Of a stretch of 5,752 nucleotides of DNA, positions 1 through 5,752 are shown piece after piece. The notes beneath the pieces were generated by a model. The model had not been told where the DNA came from, made no database searches, and saw nothing but the letters and a program-made list of their open reading frames with translations. Source of the stretch: Butyrivibrio sp. (lineage in GTDB: Bacteria; Bacillota; Clostridia; Lachnospirales; Lachnospiraceae); NCBI GenBank assembly GCA_024688095.1, contig JAILEJ010000455.1, positions 1 through 5,752 of the forward strand. The letters are read 5' to 3'. The position numbers were made by a program, and so were the translations under genes. The number at the start of each line of letters is the position of its first letter. Positions within the stretch are counted from its first letter, which is position 1.

Positions 1-1
1 T

Positions 2-685
2 ATCCTGGTCCTTGAGTTTACCAATTTTAATACCAAAGAGCTGGAGAGAGAAAATCTGGTACTTGCAGGTCTCCTTGAATCTGATAAAGAGCAGTATGAA
101 CAGGCAAAAAAGGATATGGAAAAGATAAATATCCGCTATCATGACCTTAAGCAGCAGTACACCAAAGCTACAGAGGAAGAGCGCAAAAAGCTTGAAGAGG
201 AGATGAATGAACTGAATCTCAGGTATTTTACCGGCAATAAAGCTGTTGATATTACGCTTACTCAAAAGGCTATCCTATGCAATAAATCTGGTATACAGAT
301 GGTCTGCTCTGCAGATGGCTCCTGCCTTAATCGCATGAAACATTATCATATTTATTCCATGCTTGGAAACGCCCTTGATAATGCTATTGAATGCCTTTGT
401 AAGGTATCTGATCCAGAGAAAAAAGTCATCACTTTAGATATACATAAAGAAAAAAACATGGCTGTAATAAGAGTTGAAAACTATATCCCAAACCAGCCAG
501 AATATAAAGACGGAAGTATAGTTACCACAAAGTCAGATGATAAAGAACACGGATATGGTGTGAAAAGTATCCAAAATACTGCTGAGCTATACGATGGTAC
601 AGCATATACTTTTGTAGAAAATGAAATATTCTATTTACTTATCACACTTCCTTTTAGTGAAAATATCACATTAGGTGAAGAATAA
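2..685 (+). CDS. GHKL-type sensor histidine kinase, AgrC/VirS-like, 3' part
   Basis: This is the C-terminal part of a membrane sensor kinase; the gene starts before the window, and 227 residues are visible. Counting from the first visible residue, a charged, coiled-coil-like linker (about 10-75) carries the motif RYHDLKQQ, whose His47 (bases 140-142) is the likely phosphoacceptor. A short GN..VD..L..K block follows (about 78-89), typical of AgrC/NatK-like kinases. The ATP-binding GHKL domain has an N box, NALDNAIE (123-130), an EN motif near 160, TTKSDD near 175 and the glycine box HGYGVKSI (183-190). All catalytic boxes look intact. Family members phosphorylate a LytTR-type response regulator, often encoded next door and commonly in peptide-signalling systems; no regulator lies in this window, so it may be upstream. 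An internal ATG at 116 is not a credible start because the open frame runs to the window edge and the upstream residues continue the linker. The signal sensed cannot be told because the sensor domain is missing. Confidence 0.9.
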   Translation: MLVLEFTNFNTKELERENLVLAGLLESDKEQYEQAKKDMEKINIRYHDLKQQYTKATEEERKKLEEEMNELNLRYFTGNKAVDITLTQKAILCNKSGIQMVCSADGSCLNRMKHYHIYSMLGNALDNAIECLCKVSDPEKKVITLDIHKEKNMAVIRVENYIPNQPEYKDGSIVTTKSDDKEHGYGVKSIQNTAELYDGTAYTFVENEIFYLLITLPFSENITLGEE

Positions 686-693
686 TATTTAAT

Positions 694-739
694 AAATGAG
701 CTGATTTTAAGATGAAAATTTTAAGTCAGCTCATTTTTT
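694..739 (+). terminator. Intrinsic terminator of the kinase gene
   Basis: An 11-bp perfect stem (694-704 with 726-736, core ATGAGCTGA/TCAGCTCAT) can extend through wobble and A-T pairs to a short loop near 711-716. It ends in a run of six T (734-739). It begins eight bases after the kinase stop codon. Its position argues that the kinase transcript ends here and that the downstream GH3 gene has its own promoter. Confidence 0.85.
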
Positions 740-780
740 GTGTAGATTGTGACCTAAATTTATACAATTGTGCCACTTTG

Positions 781-809
781 TTGAATGCAAAAAAATTATC
801 CCCTACTAT
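781..809 (+). promoter_or_regulatory. Candidate sigma-A-type promoter for the GH3 unit
   Basis: TTGAAT (781-786) and TACTAT (804-809) lie 17 bases apart, each matching four of six bases of the -35 and -10 consensus. Transcription would start near 816 and give a leader of about 100 bases. It lies after the kinase terminator and before the first gene of the pair, where a promoter is expected. In AT-rich DNA such matches arise by chance. A competing -10 candidate, a perfect TATAAT at 881-886, has no good -35 and would leave only about 22 bases of leader. Confidence 0.35.
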
Positions 810-826
810 GTATTTATTGAATAGAT

Positions 827-861
827 TCTCACATTTTGGTGGTGCACAACCATATATGAGA
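827..861. promoter_or_regulatory. Imperfect dyad in the GH3 leader, possible operator or hairpin
   Basis: The core TGGTGGTGCACAACCA (837-852) is a 16-bp palindrome with seven of eight pairs matching, centred on GTGCAC. An outer pair of arms, TCTCA (827-831) and TGAGA (857-861), plus AT/AT pairs, continues the symmetry with one unpaired base. It lies just downstream of the candidate promoter. It could be a repressor site (palindromic operators with a central CpG or GpC step are common for LacI-type sugar regulators) or an imperfect RNA hairpin. No regulator gene is present to link it to. Confidence 0.3.
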
Positions 862-914
862 GAAGGTATTTAAGTACTTTTATAATTATTACAAAGAAAG
901 TAGGGGTTTTATAG

Positions 915-3875
915 ATGAAAAAACAAACCACTAATAAGTCCAGGCTCTGGCTGGGACTTGCAGGTTCTGCAGTTCTTTTAACAAACCTTGTTTTCACCGG
1001 AACTGCCATTGCTTATCAGCAGGAGGGTGAAATTAACCATGCACTTGGCATTGAAGGTGGCGGAGCTACATATGGTGGAACTGAATTCTCAGAGGATGGC
1101 GTTCTTACAGATAACAGTTATTCCAAGTATATAGAAGCAGCTTATGATTTTTGTGAACAGGAAGAAGAAGAGGGAAGTGTTCTTCTATACAACAAAGATA
1201 ATGCGCTTCCATTATCAGATTCTGAACGTAATGTTACAGCATTTGGTCGTGGCAGTATTGATCCTGTATTTCGTAGTACAGCAGGCGGATCATCTACCAA
1301 TCTTGAATATCAGCAGACACCTGTAGATGCATTACAGGGTGCAGGTTTTAACGTTAATCAGACAGTACTTGATGCATATAATGCAGCACCTGCAACTGAA
1401 GCAAGAAGCGTTACAAGCGTTGGTGAGTATGATGCTTCAATTTTTACTAAAGATGTAGAAAAATCTTATGATTCTTATGGCGACGTTGCTTTTGTAACTC
1501 TTTCCCGTTTTGCAACAGAGGGAAATGACCTTGCAATGACTAATGACAAGGGAAAGAGAATGCTTGAACTTGATGATAATGAAAAAGCTATTTTCGAGAG
1601 TATTAAAGAGTCAGGCAAATTTAAAAAGACAGTTGTTTTATTAAACTCTGTTTTTGCATTAGAGCTCGATTGGCTTGAAGAATACGGTGTTGATGCGGTT
1701 TTATGGGTGGGAAATCCTGGATTCTATGGAATGCCAGGTGCTATAAGAGTTGTTACAGGTGAAGCTAATCCATCTGGTCATACAACAGCAACTTTTGCTG
1801 CCAATTCACTTTCAGCTCCATCTGCTGAAAATTTTGGTCTTCACAAGTATGACTATGGTACCTTAGCACCTCGTGAAGCAGGTGAAAATTTTGTTAGTTA
1901 CAATGAAGGCATTTATGTAGGTTACAGATATTATGAGACCAGATACGAAGATACAGTACTCGGCCAGGGAAATGCTGAATCAGCTGTAGGCGCAAAAGTT
2001 TCAGACAATGGTTGGAACTACGCTGATGAAGTATGTTTCCCATTCGGATATGGTCTTTCATATACAACTTATGATTATAATATGGACAGTCTTGAATATG
2101 ATGAGGCATCAGATACATTTAAAGCAACTGTAACTGTAAGTAACACAGGTGCCATGGATGGTAAGGCAAGCGTTCAGCTTTATGGACAGTCACCATATAC
2201 AGAATATGATGCAGCAAACGGAGTTGAGAAATCTTCAATTCAGCTTCTTGGATATGACAAGATTGATGTAGCTGCTGGAACATCAGAAACAGTAGAACTT
2301 AATGTTCCCGGATATTTTCTGGCTTCTTATGACAGACTTGGTGCAAAGGGATATATTCTTGATGCAGGTGATTACTATTTTGCAGTAGGAAATGGTGCTC
2401 ATGACGCACTTAACAATGTTCTTGCTGTAAAGGGCGGAGATGCTGTTGCAGGTAAGCTTACAGATGAAGCTGGAAATGTTGTTACTGGAAACGTAAATGC
2501 AGTAGCTTCATGGACAGCACCAAATACAGAAGTTGATACAACAAAGTATCGTAAGTCTCGTTACAACAGCGAAGTTGAAGTTACAAATACATTTGATGAT
2601 GCAGATGTAAATTACTGGGTTGATGATAATGAAAAGATTACTTATCTTTCCCGTTCAGATTGGGAAAGTACATATCCTACAACATTAGACACAATCACAG
2701 TAAATAATAAGCTCTATGAAGGCCTCAACATGCAGACTTATGTTAAGGCAGCTGATGCAAAATCTGTTTCAGATTTCCAGCTTGGAGTAGAACTTGACGA
2801 AAAGATTGATTTCATCGATATGAAGGGCGTTGAATTTAATGATCCTAAGTGGGATGAATTCTTATCACAGCTTACTCTTTCAGAGCTTTTGATCAATATG
2901 GGTGACTCTAAGGGTATTAAAGCTGTAAAGGCAGTTAATAAGCCTGGTTGTACAATCGTTGATGGACCTGAAGGTATGAATGGTCAGTTCAAATATGGTG
3001 ATCGTCGCAACTGCACAGGTTGGGCAACTCTTCCAATCGTAGGAGCTTCATGGGATCATGATCTTCAGACAAGATTTGGACAGATGTACGGAGAGGATGC
3101 TTTATATGCATCTATTCCAATCGCTTATGCTCCTGGTGCTGATACACTTCGTTCTCCATATTCAGGTCGTACTTCAGAGTACTTCTCAGAAGATGGCGTA
3201 CTTAGTTACTATGCATCAAAAAATGTATCACATGGTATGCGTACAAAAGGTCTTATCGGAACAGTTAAGCACTTCTTCTTAAATGAACAGGAAGCAGGCC
3301 GTCAGGGTATTTCAACATATGCCAACGAGCAGGCTATCCGTGAGATTTATATGAAAGCTTTTGAAGGTTCTCTTGCAGAGGGAGATTCTCTTGGTGTAAT
3401 GACTGCATATAACCGTATTGGTGTTATGTATGCTGCTGCAAGCCAGGGTATCCAGCACATTTTACGTGATGAGTGGAAGTATGATGGATATATAATTGAT
3501 GATGCTCTTACAGCTTCTGCATATTCATCAGCTCCTGAAATGCTTATGGCAGGAAACAATATTTTCTGTCTTGATACAGCAAGGCCTACTGAAATTGAGA
3601 ACCTTATAATTGATACTGATGATGGTGATCTTCTTCAAAAAGTATTGGATTCTAACCGTTATATGTATTACATCATGCTTAAGTCTTCTATGGGCGGCGC
3701 TGAAGCAGCAGAGATTGAAGTTTCTGATGCAGCTCCATGGTGGCAGATTCTTTTAAGAGTTGTTGATGTAGTAGCAGTTGTATTATTGGCATGTGCAGTT
3801 GTAATGTACGTTCTGACTACATATACAAATGTTTTTCAAAAGAAAGCTGTAAGTGCCACTAATGCACGAAATTAA
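915..3875 (+). CDS. Membrane-anchored GH3 glycosidase with permuted domains
   Basis: This 986-residue protein is predicted to hydrolyse beta-glycosidic bonds (beta-glucosidase or beta-xylosidase type) at the outer cell surface. A basic N-terminus and hydrophobic stretch (11-33, ending AIA) form a signal peptide or signal anchor. The domain order is reversed relative to most GH3 enzymes. The GH3 C-terminal domain comes first (about 65-345), with TEGND, whose Glu202 is the likely acid/base, and EGIYVGYRYYE. PFGYGLSYT (376-384) leads into the Fn3-like domain (about 400-495), then a linker containing LSRSDW. The catalytic barrel follows (about 640-920): DGPEG (683-687), RSPYSGRTSEYFSED (746-760), KHFFLNEQEAGR (785-796), AYNRIG (831-836) and GYIIDDA, whose Asp863 aligns with the nucleophile. 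A C-terminal helix (about 945-968) precedes QKK, so the enzyme should face outside. The start ATG has AGGGG (902-906) eight bases upstream. Permuted GH3 enzymes are known from Butyrivibrio and Ruminococcus. The substrate is unknown; the family call is very secure. Confidence 0.93.
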   Translation: MKKQTTNKSRLWLGLAGSAVLLTNLVFTGTAIAYQQEGEINHALGIEGGGATYGGTEFSEDGVLTDNSYSKYIEAAYDFCEQEEEEGSVLLYNKDNALPLSDSERNVTAFGRGSIDPVFRSTAGGSSTNLEYQQTPVDALQGAGFNVNQTVLDAYNAAPATEARSVTSVGEYDASIFTKDVEKSYDSYGDVAFVTLSRFATEGNDLAMTNDKGKRMLELDDNEKAIFESIKESGKFKKTVVLLNSVFALELDWLEEYGVDAVLWVGNPGFYGMPGAIRVVTGEANPSGHTTATFAANSLSAPSAENFGLHKYDYGTLAPREAGENFVSYNEGIYVGYRYYETRYEDTVLGQGNAESAVGAKVSDNGWNYADEVCFPFGYGLSYTTYDYNMDSLEYDEASDTFKATVTVSNTGAMDGKASVQLYGQSPYTEYDAANGVEKSSIQLLGYDKIDVAAGTSETVELNVPGYFLASYDRLGAKGYILDAGDYYFAVGNGAHDALNNVLAVKGGDAVAGKLTDEAGNVVTGNVNAVASWTAPNTEVDTTKYRKSRYNSEVEVTNTFDDADVNYWVDDNEKITYLSRSDWESTYPTTLDTITVNNKLYEGLNMQTYVKAADAKSVSDFQLGVELDEKIDFIDMKGVEFNDPKWDEFLSQLTLSELLINMGDSKGIKAVKAVNKPGCTIVDGPEGMNGQFKYGDRRNCTGWATLPIVGASWDHDLQTRFGQMYGEDALYASIPIAYAPGADTLRSPYSGRTSEYFSEDGVLSYYASKNVSHGMRTKGLIGTVKHFFLNEQEAGRQGISTYANEQAIREIYMKAFEGSLAEGDSLGVMTAYNRIGVMYAAASQGIQHILRDEWKYDGYIIDDALTASAYSSAPEMLMAGNNIFCLDTARPTEIENLIIDTDDGDLLQKVLDSNRYMYYIMLKSSMGGAEAAEIEVSDAAPWWQILLRVVDVVAVVLLACAVVMYVLTTYTNVFQKKAVSATNARN

Positions 3876-3876
3876 T

Positions 3877-3884
3877 GGAGGTGG
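3877..3884 (+). promoter_or_regulatory. Ribosome binding site that sets the start of the second gene
   Basis: GGAGGTGG starts two bases after the GH3 stop codon. Its GGAGG core ends eight bases before the ATG at 3890, an ideal spacing. An earlier in-frame ATG at 3875 overlaps the GH3 stop and touches this site, so it would leave no usable Shine-Dalgarno sequence of its own. The 3890 start is therefore preferred. Confidence 0.8.
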
Positions 3885-3889
3885 AATCA

Positions 3890-5494
3890 ATGCTGGAACG
3901 CATAAAAAATAAAGCACTTGGCAGTTATCTAAGCCTTGTTGCAGCGCTTGTTGCGCTTGGTACCGGAATTTGCTTTTTATTGACTCAGGAGAGCGCTGCT
4001 CCCCTTGGTCATACAGGCACTATGCCTGGTTTGGTGCTTCTTGTAGGTGCCGTTATTTCAATCGTTATGTTTTTTGTACCAGTACGTTTTGGTGCATTTA
4101 TACAGGCAGCAATTTACAACGTTGCATTATATCTTGTTGTAGTACAGCTGTACTTTGTATTTGCAGATGTAATAAATCATGTAACCTTTGCAGGTGGTAA
4201 TCCTACACTCTGCGTATTTTACATGGTTGGTACGTTTGTAGCAGCTCTTCTTTGTGTAATTGCCTGCTTCATGGATCAGACCAAAGATGCAGAAGAAGTT
4301 TCACCAAAGAAAGACCTTGTTACAGGTATAGTATTTGCAGTAGTTGCAATTGTAGCTGTAACAGGCCTTTCAGTTACAGGCACATCAACACAGTCAGGTG
4401 AAGTTCTGGCTTCATCTGAGGGAGCAAGCATCGATGATGTATATGATATGAATATTACTGATAACACATTTGCCAATATGTCAATCGAAGATCTTGCAGC
4501 TATTCCCCGTGCTGATTGGGAAGCAAAAGAAGCTGATGGACAAATCGCTTACTTTTTTGAAGGACAGTATACTGAAGGATTCAGTACAATTGTAGATCCT
4601 GCCTGTCTTGATATGTACTGTGCTCTTGATGGTTCTATGTATGGTTCATTCTCAGGACCTGTTACATCAGTAGGTGGCGGAAATGTATTGTATGTATATG
4701 GATACTGGTACAACCTTGATGAAAATGGTGACAGAAATCTTGTAGTACATATTACCGGAACTCAGGATACTGCAGGTAATACTCGTGCAGTTAACGTCGA
4801 GGGTGGTGAAGATGCAGACGTATTTATTTTTGATACAGAGCATGGTGATTATACTTATGAAGCAAGCTTAAGTTTTGGTGTAAGCGGTGGTATGTTTACA
4901 CGTAATATCAATATCTATGGTATGCCTTATGCTGCTGCACAGAGCGTTTCAATAGACACTTCAAACCTTCGTACTTTCTATACAGGCGATGCTTTTGATG
5001 CAGGTGATCTTGTAGTTAATGCTGTTCGTGCCAATGGCGCAGAAGAGTCAATCTGGAATGGTCGTCTTAGCTATGAAGGATTTGATTCAGAGACTATAGG
5101 TACCAAGACTGTTACAGGAACATTCCTTGGTCAGTCACAAACATTTGAAGTTCAGGTAGAGGAGCTTGTTACAGAGAGCATAGATGGTACATATGAACTT
5201 GTATCCGGAGAAACTCCAGTAGCAATGGATGCTAACCTCCTTATAGATTATTCACACAAAACAGTTACTATTTCAGCAGCAGATGGTTCTGCTTCTATAT
5301 CAGGCACCATCGAAGATGCTACAAATGATGTGGTTACAGCTACTCTTAATGGTAGTCAACCACTTGAAATAGTACTTTCTGGTGAAGAAGGCTCCAGAAG
5401 CGCTGTGATTCCTGCCCACGATGAAGTAGTATCAGGTTGGACTGGAAGCACAACATACTCTATCGGAGAATGCAGCTTCGGAAGCCTAGAATAA
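3890..5494 (+). CDS. Polytopic membrane protein with Big_3 Ig-like ectodomain
   Basis: I do not recognise a named family for this 534-residue protein. Five hydrophobic helices are visible, at about 9-31, 45-65, 70-93, 107-128 and 143-162. Lysines lie at the N-terminus and in the loop before helix 5 (KDAEEVSPKKD), so about 370 C-terminal residues should lie outside. This outer part has an acidic stalk (about 165-215) and a beta-rich region (about 215-350) with many Tyr and Gly and two cysteines near 239 and 244. Next comes an Ig-like domain (about 351-425) with the Big_3 pattern: FYTGDAFDAGDLVVNA, then an aromatic-Gly-Phe step, then IGTKTVTGTFLGQSQTFEVQV. A final beta-rich domain (about 427-534) opens GTYELVSG. 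The gene starts 14 bases after the GH3 stop, indicating co-transcription and possible translational coupling. Big_3 domains are common in surface proteins and some bind carbohydrate or act as spacers. A partner, scaffold or glycan-binding role for the GH3 enzyme is inference; no catalytic motif is seen. Confidence 0.85.
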   Translation: MLERIKNKALGSYLSLVAALVALGTGICFLLTQESAAPLGHTGTMPGLVLLVGAVISIVMFFVPVRFGAFIQAAIYNVALYLVVVQLYFVFADVINHVTFAGGNPTLCVFYMVGTFVAALLCVIACFMDQTKDAEEVSPKKDLVTGIVFAVVAIVAVTGLSVTGTSTQSGEVLASSEGASIDDVYDMNITDNTFANMSIEDLAAIPRADWEAKEADGQIAYFFEGQYTEGFSTIVDPACLDMYCALDGSMYGSFSGPVTSVGGGNVLYVYGYWYNLDENGDRNLVVHITGTQDTAGNTRAVNVEGGEDADVFIFDTEHGDYTYEASLSFGVSGGMFTRNINIYGMPYAAAQSVSIDTSNLRTFYTGDAFDAGDLVVNAVRANGAEESIWNGRLSYEGFDSETIGTKTVTGTFLGQSQTFEVQVEELVTESIDGTYELVSGETPVAMDANLLIDYSHKTVTISAADGSASISGTIEDATNDVVTATLNGSQPLEIVLSGEEGSRSAVIPAHDEVVSGWTGSTTYSIGECSFGSLE

Positions 5495-5590
5495 AATAGC
5501 TTTCTCCCAACCCTTTTTTTGGAAGCACATAAGAAAAAGCACAAGCCGTATTTAGTTATATAAGGTAGCGTTTTTATAATCAAACTATTC

Positions 5591-5628
5591 AAAAAGGCAC
5601 TATTTCAAAGAGAATATAGTGCCTTTTT
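5591..5628. terminator. Strong stem-loop terminator, possibly bidirectional
   Basis: A perfect 13-bp inverted repeat pairs 5591-5603 with 5616-5628 (core GGCACTAT/ATAGTGCC) around a 12-base loop. Five A lead in and five T lead out, so it can terminate transcripts from either strand. It lies about 97 bases after the last stop codon and should end the two-gene transcript. Between the stop and this hairpin I see no gene. Confidence 0.85.
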
Positions 5629-5752
5629 AATTCATGCAGGATGCTTAGATTATGGTAAAACATATAATATTTTAATCAAACTAAATATGTCATCCAGGTT
5701 TGAGATTTTATACATTTACCAATTCAGTAATAGTTTTACTTACTAAGTCTAT
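5629..5752. other. AT-rich end of the window without a confident gene
   Basis: Plus-strand frames here give only peptides shorter than 20 residues without a ribosome binding site. On the minus strand one frame is open from the window edge to a TAA at 5708-5710, reading IDLVSKTITELVNV. It could be the tail of a convergent gene, which would suit the bidirectional terminator, but 14 codons are too few to decide. Confidence 0.4.

Noticed and set aside
806..1009. Minus-strand open frame of 67 codons across the leader and GH3 start
   Set aside because: It overlaps the signal-peptide codons of a secure gene, has no ribosome site or family resemblance, and its composition fits a chance frame.
3872..3877. 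TAATG overlap as the main start of the second gene
   Set aside because: The ribosome site lies after this ATG, so the ATG at 3890 is the better start.
4276..4476. Minus-strand open frame inside the partner gene
   Set aside because: It lies wholly opposite a membrane helix and stalk of a well-supported gene and shows no motif of its own.
5480..5520. Bulged hairpin at the last stop codon (5480-5504) with a T7 run at 5514-5520, as a first terminator
   Set aside because: The T run starts about 10 bases after the stem, and the stem has a bulge and a wobble pair; the hairpin at 5591-5628 is far stronger.
5575..5580. Perfect TATAAT just before the final terminator, suggesting a short RNA
   Set aside because: There is no convincing -35 element at proper spacing, and the terminator begins 11 bases later, leaving no room for a meaningful transcript.
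5356..5592. Minus-strand open frame over the end of the partner gene and the downstream spacer
   Set aside because: Most of it is antisense to secure coding sequence, no ribosome site is evident, and the protein resembles nothing I recognise.

Overview
The window looks like chromosome of an AT-rich Gram-positive bacterium, most likely a gut or rumen Clostridium relative such as a Lachnospiraceae member (Butyrivibrio, Pseudobutyrivibrio or Roseburia type). This is an inference from an AgrC/VirS-style GHKL histidine kinase, a family 3 glycoside hydrolase with permuted domain order (known from Butyrivibrio and Ruminococcus), purine-rich Shine-Dalgarno sites and hairpin-plus-T-tract terminators. 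No rRNA or other taxonomic marker is present.

All confident genes read on the plus strand. Region 1 (2-739) is the 3' part of a sensor histidine kinase gene, closed by a clear intrinsic terminator. Region 2 (740-914) is a leader of about 175 bases with a plausible promoter, an imperfect dyad and a second short inverted repeat that includes the Shine-Dalgarno site. Region 3 (915-5494) is a two-gene unit. Its first gene encodes a 986-residue GH3 glycosidase with membrane segments at both ends and the usual domain order reversed. Fourteen bases later, a gene encodes a 534-residue protein with five predicted membrane helices and a large outer part that includes a Big_3-type Ig-like fold. Region 4 (5495-5752) is non-coding apart from a possible fragment of a convergent gene. 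It holds a strong stem-loop terminator with A and T tracts that could work in both directions.

The two genes of region 3 appear to form one surface unit. The GH3 enzyme would sit on the outer face, held by a C-terminal helix and perhaps also by an uncleaved N-terminal one. The partner would display a beta-rich, possibly glycan-binding ectodomain beside it. There is no transporter, sugar-specific regulator or second hydrolase in the window, so the substrate cannot be read from context. The kinase is separated by a terminator and need not be related. The GH3/membrane-partner pair is the best candidate for a little-described system here, but its function is inferred only from domain architecture and gene spacing.
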